From NCBI GenBank assembly GCA_003646715.1, contig QMLL01000145.1, positions 1 through 5,401 of the forward strand: 5,401 nucleotides of DNA, written 5' to 3'. Under the pieces are notes generated by a model. It was not told where the DNA came from, did not search any database, and saw only the letters and a list, made by a program, of their open reading frames with translations. Below are positions 1-5,401 of the stretch, in pieces (position 1 is the first letter of the stretch; every line of letters starts with the position of its first letter). The translations under genes were made by a program, and so were the position numbers. Origin of the DNA: Deltaproteobacteria bacterium (lineage in GTDB: Bacteria; Desulfobacterota; Syntrophobacteria; B119-G9).

Positions 1-105
1 GACCAGAAAGACTACTTTGTTGCTGAAATCACGACCAAAGACGGTTCTCTGGTTGAAAAGTATCAGATAGACAAGAATACCGGTTTGTTTAAGTCGATAT
101 ACTAA
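1..105 (+). CDS. C-terminal fragment of a PepSY-like domain protein (5' end outside window)
   Basis: An open frame enters from the left edge and ends at TAA (103-105), giving 34 residues. They contain the pattern F-V-A-E-I-T-T-K-D-G-S-L-V-E, then Y-Q-I-D-K-N-T-G-L-F-K-S-I-Y. The alternation of a strand, a K-D-G turn, a second strand, and a D-x-x-T-G turn followed by a final short strand is typical of the C-terminal half of PepSY domains. Those are small, usually secreted or membrane-attached domains linked to peptidase inhibition or cell-envelope roles. The fragment is immediately followed by an intrinsic terminator, which supports it as a real gene end. The assignment rests on a short stretch only; the N-terminus, any signal peptide and the full domain count cannot be seen. 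Other small beta-rich domains with a D-G turn are possible. Confidence 0.6.
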   Translation, partial: DQKDYFVAEITTKDGSLVEKYQIDKNTGLFKSIY

Positions 106-131
106 AAAGTAAACAATAGTTAAAAACCAGG

Positions 132-169
132 GGGCGAAGCATCCAGGATCCGGGTGACTTCGCCCTTTT
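132..169 (+). terminator. Rho-independent terminator of the upstream PepSY-like gene
   Basis: The eight bases GGGCGAAG (132-139) pair perfectly with CTTCGCCC (158-165). The helix continues through 140-144 with 152-156, including one G-T pair and one bulged A at 157, closing a seven-base loop (145-151). A short T run (166-169) follows directly. It lies 27 bases after the TAA of the preceding gene, the expected place for its terminator. Confidence 0.85.
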
Positions 170-210
170 ATCTGAAAATAAAGTAGAAAATAATGACTCA
201 ACCAATAAGG

Positions 211-347
<137 letters not shown>

Positions 348-479
348 GCCTTAGGCTGAGATGCAAACAAGTTCTTTACCTCGGTCTTGAAAAGGGAGTT
401 TCATATGAAGCGAAGTTCTGTATTGAGGACAATATAACGAAGGTAGCTAATTCAGAGTTTTGATAAAAATAATCAGATG
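348..479. other. Non-coding stretch between the repeat element and the ndh promoter region
   Basis: I see no credible gene, tRNA, riboswitch or strong hairpin here. The only start with a purine-rich ribosome-binding-like sequence (GGGAG, ATG at 404) yields ten codons before a stop. The composition becomes AT-rich towards 460, as expected upstream of a promoter. Confidence 0.5.
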
Positions 480-509
480 TTCACCCAAAATATCTTTTTG
501 TGCTATAAG
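480..509 (+). promoter_or_regulatory. Possible sigma-70 promoter for the ndh-like gene
   Basis: TATAAG at 504-509 is preceded by TG one base upstream (TGCTATAAG), the form of an extended -10 element. TTCACC at 480-485 matches four of six bases of TTGACA at an 18-bp spacing. The position, about 35 bp before the start codon, is suitable. The -35 match is weak, so the call rests mainly on the extended -10 element. Confidence 0.4.
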
Positions 510-531
510 TCTGAGCTAGAAATCATATAAG

Positions 532-536
532 AAGGA
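532..536 (+). promoter_or_regulatory. Shine-Dalgarno site that decides the ndh start
   Basis: AAGGA (within AGAAGGA) lies nine bases before ATG at 546 but only three bases before the in-frame TTG at 540. The spacing favours ATG 546 as the true start. Confidence 0.75.
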
Positions 537-545
537 CAGTTGATT

Positions 546-1787
546 ATGGATGTGGTAATCGTGGGGGGAGGTTTCGCAGGCGCTTTTTTGGCCCGATATC
601 TCGGACAAAAAAACACATCATCCTCAGAACACCTGAGAGTCATTCTACTTTCAAAGACCAACTACCTTTTGTTCCAGCCATTTATGATCGAAGGTATCAT
701 AGGTGACATTGAAATCCGCCACCTTGTAACACCTCTTCGCACCATGCTGGACTTTCCAAATGTAGAAATAAGAAGAACGGAAGTTCAATCCATCGACCTT
801 CAAAAGAGAGAACTGACCACAACTCACGGTACGGTAAGGTATGATAAGCTGGTTTTGGCGCCCGGCAGCGTAACAAATTTTTTTGGTGTCCCCGGTGCTC
901 GGGAATCGTGTCGCCAGTTGAAGAATCTTCGCGACGTTCTGGATCTGCGCGCCGAGATTCTGGAACGTTTCGAACTTGCAAATCTCGAGACAGATGACAA
1001 GCGCCAGAAGGATCTGCTGACCCTTGCGATAATCGGAGCCGGCCCCACAGGAGTAGAACTGGCCACGGGGCTTCACGATTACGCATTCAAGACCCTTGTG
1101 AAGTACTACAAAAATGTTCACCCAGAAAACATCAAAATAATCCTGATCGAAGCAACTTCCAGCATTCTGGCAGGGTTTGATACTGGACTTGTAAACTGGG
1201 CGGAAAAGAAAATCACATCCATGAAAATTGATCTCCGATTGAATTCCGCAGTGGAAAAAATTGAAGGGAATACGATCTGTTTCACAAATGGCAAAACGGT
1301 ACAGAGCGATATCATTGTCTGGACCGCAGGAATCCAGGCCAACAAACTGGTCAAAATGCTCGGTAAACCTCTTGATTGCATGGGTAGAGTAGAAGTTGAT
1401 CCACACTTGAGATTGCCAGGCCACCCAGAAGTTTTCGTGCTGGGAGACGCCGCCAGAGTACCGGATATTAAAACAGGAGATCCTCTTCCGCCCGAGGCGC
1501 AGGTTGCCCTTCAACAGGCTAAGTACGTTGCTCGACACCTGAAAAAGGGAAAAGGTCAAAAACCCCGAAAGCCCTTTAAATTCATCAGATTGGGGAGGCT
1601 AGCATCCCTTGGTTCCAAAAACGCAGTTACGCAAATCCTCTTCTTGCGATTTACAGGTTGCGTGGCGTGGTTTATATGGAGAACAGTATATTTGTTTCGG
1701 TTTAAAGGAATCAGGAACAAGGTTCGCCTCATGTTTGATTGGACGTTCGCACTCTTCTTCGATCGAGATATCACGCTGATGAAATGA
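546..1787 (+). CDS. ndh: Type II NADH:quinone oxidoreductase-like flavoprotein (NDH-2)
   Basis: Predicted single-subunit, non-proton-pumping dehydrogenase that would pass electrons from NADH through FAD to membrane quinone on the inner face of the cytoplasmic membrane. The 413 residues show an N-terminal FAD-binding Rossmann motif G-G-G-F-A-G (7-12), then N-Y-L-L-F-Q-P (39-45). A second dinucleotide motif, G-A-G-P-T-G (164-169), is followed by Glu202 at the end of the next strand, which usually marks NADH rather than NADPH preference. V-L-G-D-A-A (GD at 300-301) is the second FAD contact, and A-Q-x-x-x-Q (318-323) is the quinone-site signature of the family. The last ~65 residues, with A-W-F-I-W and the final F-D-W segment, match the amphipathic membrane-anchoring tail. 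Length is normal for NDH-2. ATG 546 is chosen over TTG 540 because of the Shine-Dalgarno spacing. One oddity is Ser36 where the family normally has Asp/Glu contacting FAD ribose. The gene stands alone and converges on the leftward operon. A related sulfide:quinone or other NDH-2-like reductase is less likely given the A-Q-x-x-x-Q motif and C-terminal tail. Confidence 0.9.
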   Translation: MDVVIVGGGFAGAFLARYLGQKNTSSSEHLRVILLSKTNYLLFQPFMIEGIIGDIEIRHLVTPLRTMLDFPNVEIRRTEVQSIDLQKRELTTTHGTVRYDKLVLAPGSVTNFFGVPGARESCRQLKNLRDVLDLRAEILERFELANLETDDKRQKDLLTLAIIGAGPTGVELATGLHDYAFKTLVKYYKNVHPENIKIILIEATSSILAGFDTGLVNWAEKKITSMKIDLRLNSAVEKIEGNTICFTNGKTVQSDIIVWTAGIQANKLVKMLGKPLDCMGRVEVDPHLRLPGHPEVFVLGDAARVPDIKTGDPLPPEAQVALQQAKYVARHLKKGKGQKPRKPFKFIRLGRLASLGSKNAVTQILFLRFTGCVAWFIWRTVYLFRFKGIRNKVRLMFDWTFALFFDRDITLMK

Positions 1788-1799
1788 TAGAAACGTGAG

Positions 1800-2315
1800 T
1801 CACTTCTTTTCAGAAAGAAGACTCGTTAGAAATGCCACCAGAGGCGAAAACAGAAGAATCATTATGTTTAAGACGATACTGAAGAGCCAGCCAAAATAAT
1901 AGATCATAACCGGCAATAGAAACGGTTTAACCGCCCGGGTAGTCAGAAAATTCGCCAGGTACAGATCATGCACACCTTTTTCTCTGAAATCTTTGAGAAG
2001 CGGATACCAAGCAAATATGGGGCCCATGGAAAGAATGCCCGCAAGGGATGAAAAAACAACCCCTTTAATCCCCAAGCCTCCAGCCAGAAGCTTTTGCATC
2101 TGGCGGGGTGAAATATACAAATTTATAAAAAATTTGAGCGTAAAAGCGATCAGTAGAGGAATTGTAATCTGGCAGATTACCCTAAAACTTGTCTTCAGTG
2201 CAAAAAATGCCTTGTCCGGGTCTGTTACATACACGAGTCCATAAAGTGAAACGGATAACAGCACAAATGCCCATCTGACCAAGCTTTTTTTACTTTTGTC
2301 TCCACTGACTTTCAC
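1800..2315 (-). CDS. Half-size permease subunit (COG0701/UPF0718-like module)
   Basis: A 171-residue, very hydrophobic inner-membrane protein with about five predicted membrane segments (roughly 12-30, 46-67, 84-107, 123-141, 143-167). The sequence after residue 40 aligns by eye with the membrane half of the gene just upstream. Shared are a glycine-proline loop (M-G-P 97-99), K-G-V (113-115), A-N-F-L-T-T (121-126) and L-P-V-M-I (134-138). COG0701-type permeases are built from two such repeats in one chain of about 300 residues or more, so this looks like one separated half. It is expected to pair with its neighbour; the substrate is unknown. The GTG start (2315-2313) is the only start between the in-frame stop at 2336-2334 and the first membrane helix, with AAAGAGG (2332-2326) upstream. 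It lies 21 bp after the previous stop and is the last gene of the operon. The family name is inferred from pattern and topology, without a database search. Confidence 0.75.
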   Translation of the reverse strand: MKVSGDKSKKSLVRWAFVLLSVSLYGLVYVTDPDKAFFALKTSFRVICQITIPLLIAFTLKFFINLYISPRQMQKLLAGGLGIKGVVFSSLAGILSMGPIFAWYPLLKDFREKGVHDLYLANFLTTRAVKPFLLPVMIYYFGWLFSIVLNIMILLFSPLVAFLTSLLSEKK

Positions 2316-2325
2316 GCCATCATTA

Positions 2326-2332
2326 CCTCTTT
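2326..2332 (-). promoter_or_regulatory. Shine-Dalgarno site for the last half-permease, shared with a tiny ATG-ATG-GCG-TGA frame
   Basis: On the minus strand AAAGAGG sits ten bases before the GTG start at 2315, which is a long spacing. It sits only five bases before an ATG at 2320 that is in another frame and stops after two codons. The TGA of that mini-frame (2314-2312) overlaps the GTG start, so ribosomes loading at the ATG would terminate exactly at the real start. Confidence 0.5.
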
Positions 2333-2336
2333 GTCA

Positions 2337-3119
2337 TCAGAATAGCTGCATAAGCCAAGCAGTTGAATACGCCACCATTATAAAAACAAGCACGGAAACC
2401 AGCAGTCTCGAGATTGCGAAACGGGCGCCAAGAATCTCAATTTCAACAGGAAGCTGCACGAACCCAACAGTCACCCAGGTAGTAAGGAAAGCCGCTACCG
2501 CATATAGACTTACCCCGTTTTTGAGAAGTACATCACCGATAACGTAGCTGTTTACCGGATTTCCGATAAGAATACTGCCCCAGAAAGCTCCCATAATCGA
2601 GTCTTCAAGGGGATTTCCAGAAAAGATTGACAGAAGAAATTTCTTGTTAATAAACGCCTCGCAAAGTCCAATCAAGAGGATAACACCAATAAGGACAGGA
2701 ACAATTGAAAGAAATTCTCTCCCTGTCTTTCTGAGCGCCCACCTTACCTCTTCTGCCGTTTTGCCCCGAATATTTATCACACTCTCCGAAGCTGCTAGCG
2801 TATCTAATTTTCTCTTCCTGTAAGCATCAACCACCTCGGCCACGCTTCCGCGAACTCCGGTTACAACCTCAATACCTTTACTCGTTAGCGGCCCAACAAG
2901 TCTGGGAGACATAAAACCAGCGATCACAGTGCTGGCTCCCATTCGCAGAATGTTCGTCAATACCTCAGCAGGAAAACTCCGTGGGCTCAGGTTACCTGCA
3001 GGCAGGACTTCATATTCAAGGGTTTCTGTATCGATTATCAGAATGTAGGGACAACTACCAAATCTTTCGCACACCTGCGCATTTAAATCCTTACCCTTTG
3101 CGGCTACCGCTATCTTCAC
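2337..3119 (-). CDS. NifX/dinitrogenase-cofactor-type domain fused to a half-size permease
   Basis: Residues 1-105 resemble the NifX/NifB-C/MTH1175 family, which binds Fe-Mo or other metal-sulfur clusters. Features are M-K-I-A-V-A-A-K-G-K at the start, E-R-F-G-S-C-P-Y-I-L-I-I-D (18-30), a G-A-S-T-V-I-A-G strand (61-68), and G-I-E-V-V-T-G (82-88) before a helix ending near K104. Cys17 and Cys23 could be ligands. A linker (about 106-132) leads into four membrane segments (about 135-156, 170-197, 203-229, 233-258). They carry G-N-P (186-188), N-G-V (201-203), A-A-F-L-T-T (209-214) and L-P-V-E-I (223-227). This pattern is repeated in the downstream half-permease, so the two probably form one two-subunit transporter with the soluble domain in the cytoplasm. 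The start is GTG inside the GTGA overlap with the upstream MscS gene stop, indicating translational coupling. No nitrogenase genes are in view, so a role in cofactor assembly is not supported. Substrate and the function of the soluble domain are unknown. Confidence 0.8.
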   Translation of the reverse strand: MKIAVAAKGKDLNAQVCERFGSCPYILIIDTETLEYEVLPAGNLSPRSFPAEVLTNILRMGASTVIAGFMSPRLVGPLTSKGIEVVTGVRGSVAEVVDAYRKRKLDTLAASESVINIRGKTAEEVRWALRKTGREFLSIVPVLIGVILLIGLCEAFINKKFLLSIFSGNPLEDSIMGAFWGSILIGNPVNSYVIGDVLLKNGVSLYAVAAFLTTWVTVGFVQLPVEIEILGARFAISRLLVSVLVFIMVAYSTAWLMQLF

Positions 3120-5401
3120 TTGGACAACTCTTTCAAAATGTCAGGGGACACGTGCTTGATATTTATATCCCGCTGGGGAAACGGAATCTCAATACCAGCT
3201 TCCTTGAATTTCTTGAACAGAACAAAATAGTAGTCACTCATGTATCCGTGATCCCCCCTCAGTTCGGTCATCCTGCACCACACCTTCAGAAAGAAGTTCA
3301 AACTGTTGTCCCCGAAACCTTCGAATCTTACCCTAATCGGATGACGGTAATCTTCCACCGTAGTCGGAACTTCCCTCGCCGCTTCAATCGCAATTTTTGC
3401 CACTTCATCCGGATCAGCATCATAGGAAACACCAAAGGGTATCTTTATCCTTCTCCAGTTGTCGCCATAAGTCCAGTTGCGGACTCGCTGGGATACAAAC
3501 TCTGAGTTGGGAACAATGATGTCTTCCCCATCATGGGTTCTCACCACGGCACATCTAATCGCAACATTCTTCACTTCTCCGATCAACCCGTCCTCGAGCT
3601 GCACAAAATCCCCGACTTTAATTGATCGATCAATCAGCAGTATCAGTCCGCTTATGAAATTATTGGCAATCGTCTGGAGTCCAAATCCTATTCCGACTCC
3701 CAGACCACCCAGAATGATACTCAGCTGGTTCATATTGATACCTGCTGTGGAAAGAGCTATAAGCACCACAAGGACCAGAAAAGAGTAGTAAATCAAAGTT
3801 GTAACGGAACCTATTGTTCCGGGGGCAAGCTGGGTTTTTTTGATAAGTATATTATTAAGTTTTTTCCGGCCTTTTCTCAGCAAATAAATACCAATGGTAA
3901 GAAGCAGGATAACTTTTAGTATACTGCTTAACGTGATTGCTGAATCGCCAATAGTTAACAACGGATAATAAAGCACCGCCTTAATATCTTCCCACGTCTT
4001 CGTCAGATTTCTCCTGCTCCAGGCTTCGACATTCGCCGCCAGACCTGCCCTTTTCCTTATTAAATCCAGAACCAGGCTAACTTTCCTTTCCAGACTCGAG
4101 GCAAGTTCCCGGTTTTTGGAGACCATGACAAACAGGTCGTCGATGGCATTGTTAGCCTCTTTCAGTTTACTGTGCGCTGCAGATAGTGCTCTCAGGAGTG
4201 CCGGGTCTGTGGATAACGATCTCTTATCGGATATTGCCGTGAGCTTCCTCATCAGCTCAAACTCTCGAGACCGTATATCAACAAGTTGCTGTTTCAGGGC
4301 CTCCTCAAGATTCCGGATGTCATCAAGCATCGAATACCACTCTCTAAGAAATGCCTTGACAGATTTAGACCCTTTCGTCTCCGCGTAGCTTGAGATCCAG
4401 TCATAGCGGAACTGAGCTCTCAGACTTTTCAATTTCCATCTAAACTTTTGCTGATTAACATTTTCCAGTTTTAGCTGACTGGTTTCAATGAGAGCTTCGT
4501 AATAAGTTTTTCTCGCCTGTAAGATGGGAAAGTTCGAATCACCTCTCTTGGTTGTTTTTATTTTTGCCAGCGTCTTATTCAGTTTCACTTCATAGGGAAC
4601 GATTTTCTTGTTAAGGGCAACGGCCTGTTTACCAAGCAGTTCTAACTGCTTATTCATCTGTGAGGAAAATTTCTGGTAGGCTTCCTTAGCTTTTGCTATG
4701 TCGTCATTAGTAATTTTCAGACCATTGAAAACCGTTTTCAACAAATCCCTTAAATTGGCCCTTAGTTTGGTTGCTTCGTCGACAATTTTCTTTGCTCGGA
4801 CCAGCTTAAGCTGATAAATGGCGTATTTCACTTGCTGGCTATAGATCTGCCCGAGCCTTAGATATGCTTCAGGTTTGGGTGGTGTTGCACGCTTGAGAAC
4901 AATATAGTCGGAAAGTAACGATTTCAGATCATCCTCTATGGTGCTTAAATCACTTTCGTATAACCTGATTTTTGGCTCATTTTCGCTCAGTTCTTTCTTT
5001 ATCTTTCCCATTAGATCACACAGCTCGCAAAACGTGTCCAGAGTATAGGGAGGCGAACCGATGGAAGGAACCTTGAAAACTATGCCAACGGGAGCCTTGA
5101 GCTGTGACTGCAACTTCATATATTTAATTGTCAAGGCCTGAAAAAAGTCGAGAGCATCACTCAGAACCCTTTTTTCCTGCTCATTCGTCGTTTTTGAAAT
5201 AATTTCCTGCAGTTCAACTTTCAATGCTTGAATTTCCTTGTCCCTTTCCTTCATAAAAGCAATTATCTTGTCCACTGCCCCCTCGTAAAAACGAGGTTCC
5301 AGCGGACTGGAAAGATCAGGAAGCGCAGCAAAAGTAATCCCCGTGGAAAAGATCAAAATCAAACACATTACCAACAAAAGACAGAAATTCCGTCTTGAAA
5401 A
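3116..5401 (-). CDS. Large MscS-family mechanosensitive channel with periplasmic helical domain (start outside window)
   Basis: Predicted inner-membrane channel that opens under membrane tension. The frame stays open to the window edge. A TTG at 5377-5375 could be called as the start, but the residues upstream of it read F-S-R-R-N-F-C-L. Together with the following hydrophobic run ending T-F-A (15-17, numbered from that TTG) they make a signal peptide with a basic n-region, so the true start is probably beyond 5401. Residues ~20-465 are rich in charged, heptad-like helix, as expected of a coiled-coil periplasmic domain, with a C-x-x-C pair at 117 and 120. Membrane helices follow at about 485-501 and 523-545. 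The MscS pore helix and signature lie at about 550-590: G-G-L-G-V-G-I-G-F-G-L-Q, N-N-F-I-S-G, D-R-x-x-x-V-G-D. The cytoplasmic beta domain has I-I-V-P-N-S (620-625), and the usual end is I-P-F-P-Q-R-D-I (731-738). At 761 or more residues it is far longer than minimal MscS (286 in E. coli) and comparable to the YbiO size class. Its TGA overlaps the next gene's GTG by four bases. Confidence 0.9.
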   Translation of the reverse strand, partial: FSRRNFCLLLVMCLILIFSTGITFAALPDLSSPLEPRFYEGAVDKIIAFMKERDKEIQALKVELQEIISKTTNEQEKRVLSDALDFFQALTIKYMKLQSQLKAPVGIVFKVPSIGSPPYTLDTFCELCDLMGKIKKELSENEPKIRLYESDLSTIEDDLKSLLSDYIVLKRATPPKPEAYLRLGQIYSQQVKYAIYQLKLVRAKKIVDEATKLRANLRDLLKTVFNGLKITNDDIAKAKEAYQKFSSQMNKQLELLGKQAVALNKKIVPYEVKLNKTLAKIKTTKRGDSNFPILQARKTYYEALIETSQLKLENVNQQKFRWKLKSLRAQFRYDWISSYAETKGSKSVKAFLREWYSMLDDIRNLEEALKQQLVDIRSREFELMRKLTAISDKRSLSTDPALLRALSAAHSKLKEANNAIDDLFVMVSKNRELASSLERKVSLVLDLIRKRAGLAANVEAWSRRNLTKTWEDIKAVLYYPLLTIGDSAITLSSILKVILLLTIGIYLLRKGRKKLNNILIKKTQLAPGTIGSVTTLIYYSFLVLVVLIALSTAGINMNQLSIILGGLGVGIGFGLQTIANNFISGLILLIDRSIKVGDFVQLEDGLIGEVKNVAIRCAVVRTHDGEDIIVPNSEFVSQRVRNWTYGDNWRRIKIPFGVSYDADPDEVAKIAIEAAREVPTTVEDYRHPIRVRFEGFGDNSLNFFLKVWCRMTELRGDHGYMSDYYFVLFKKFKEAGIEIPFPQRDINIKHVSPDILKELSK

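Noticed and set aside
404..436. Ten-codon frame starting M-K-R-S-S after a GGGAG sequence
   Set aside because: It is too short to support as a gene and has no conserved context. It is not an obvious attenuator peptide, since no terminator hairpin follows.
651..1559. Long open frame of about 300 codons on the minus strand inside the ndh-like gene
   Set aside because: It is fully antisense to a well-supported enzyme gene. Its translation is rich in Cys, Phe and His with no recognisable domain, and it is best explained as a shadow frame.
1795..1820. Palindrome GTGAGTCAC and the CTTCTTT/AAAGAAG stem between the convergent genes
   Set aside because: The first is a short odd palindrome that cannot form a stable hairpin. 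The second is a weak AT-rich stem inside the 3' end of the permease gene with no T run on either strand, so neither is a credible terminator.
2337..3119. Nitrogenase cofactor assembly locus
   Set aside because: The only nif-like signal is one NifX-type domain fused to a transporter. No nifB, nifE, nifN or structural genes are in the window, and this domain family has many members outside nitrogen fixation.
2981..3505. Open frame of 174 codons on the plus strand across the permease/MscS junction
   Set aside because: It lies antisense to two genes with clear domains and a coupled overlap. The product has no domain pattern, and no promoter or ribosome-binding site was seen.

Overview
The window looks like ordinary chromosome from a Gram-negative bacterium. 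It has moderate GC content, a type II NADH dehydrogenase, and an MscS-type channel whose large domain appears to lie in the periplasm. Dispersed ATTCCC-N8-GGGAAT palindromes and a NifX-like domain would fit a Desulfobacterota-like (deltaproteobacterial) lineage. That taxonomic guess is weak, because no rRNA or marker gene is present.

Layout. Positions 1-105 hold the last 34 codons of a rightward gene that reads like the C-terminus of a PepSY-type domain, closed by a strong intrinsic terminator (132-169). Positions 211-347 form a compact mosaic repeat: two inverted palindromes of the ATTCCC-N8-GGGAAT type enclose four degenerate copies of a 22-bp tandem unit. After a further stretch with no gene, a possible promoter and a clear Shine-Dalgarno sequence lead into a rightward ndh-like gene (546-1787, 413 aa).

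The rest is a leftward three-gene operon, transcribed from beyond position 5401 towards 1800. It ends 12 bp from the ndh stop, tail to tail. In order of transcription it encodes: (i) a long MscS-family channel with a signal peptide and about 430 residues of helical, probably periplasmic sequence, whose start codon lies outside the window; (ii) a fusion of a NifX/dinitrogenase-cofactor-type domain to a four-helix half of a permease, starting on GTG within the 4-base overlap GTGA; and (iii) a second, separate half-permease with a GTG start. The two half-permeases are visibly homologous. The shared pattern is a glycine-proline loop, then about 24 residues later A-x-F-L-T-T, then about 11 residues later L-P-V-x-I. 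They therefore look like a split version of a duplicated COG0701/UPF0718-type permease, with a soluble cluster- or metal-binding-type domain on one subunit.

How the genes may work together: tight coupling suggests that the channel and the two half-permeases are made together in the inner membrane. The transported substrate cannot be read from the sequence. The split permease carrying a NifX-like domain is the most unusual item here, followed by the 22-bp array nested inside the palindromic repeat.
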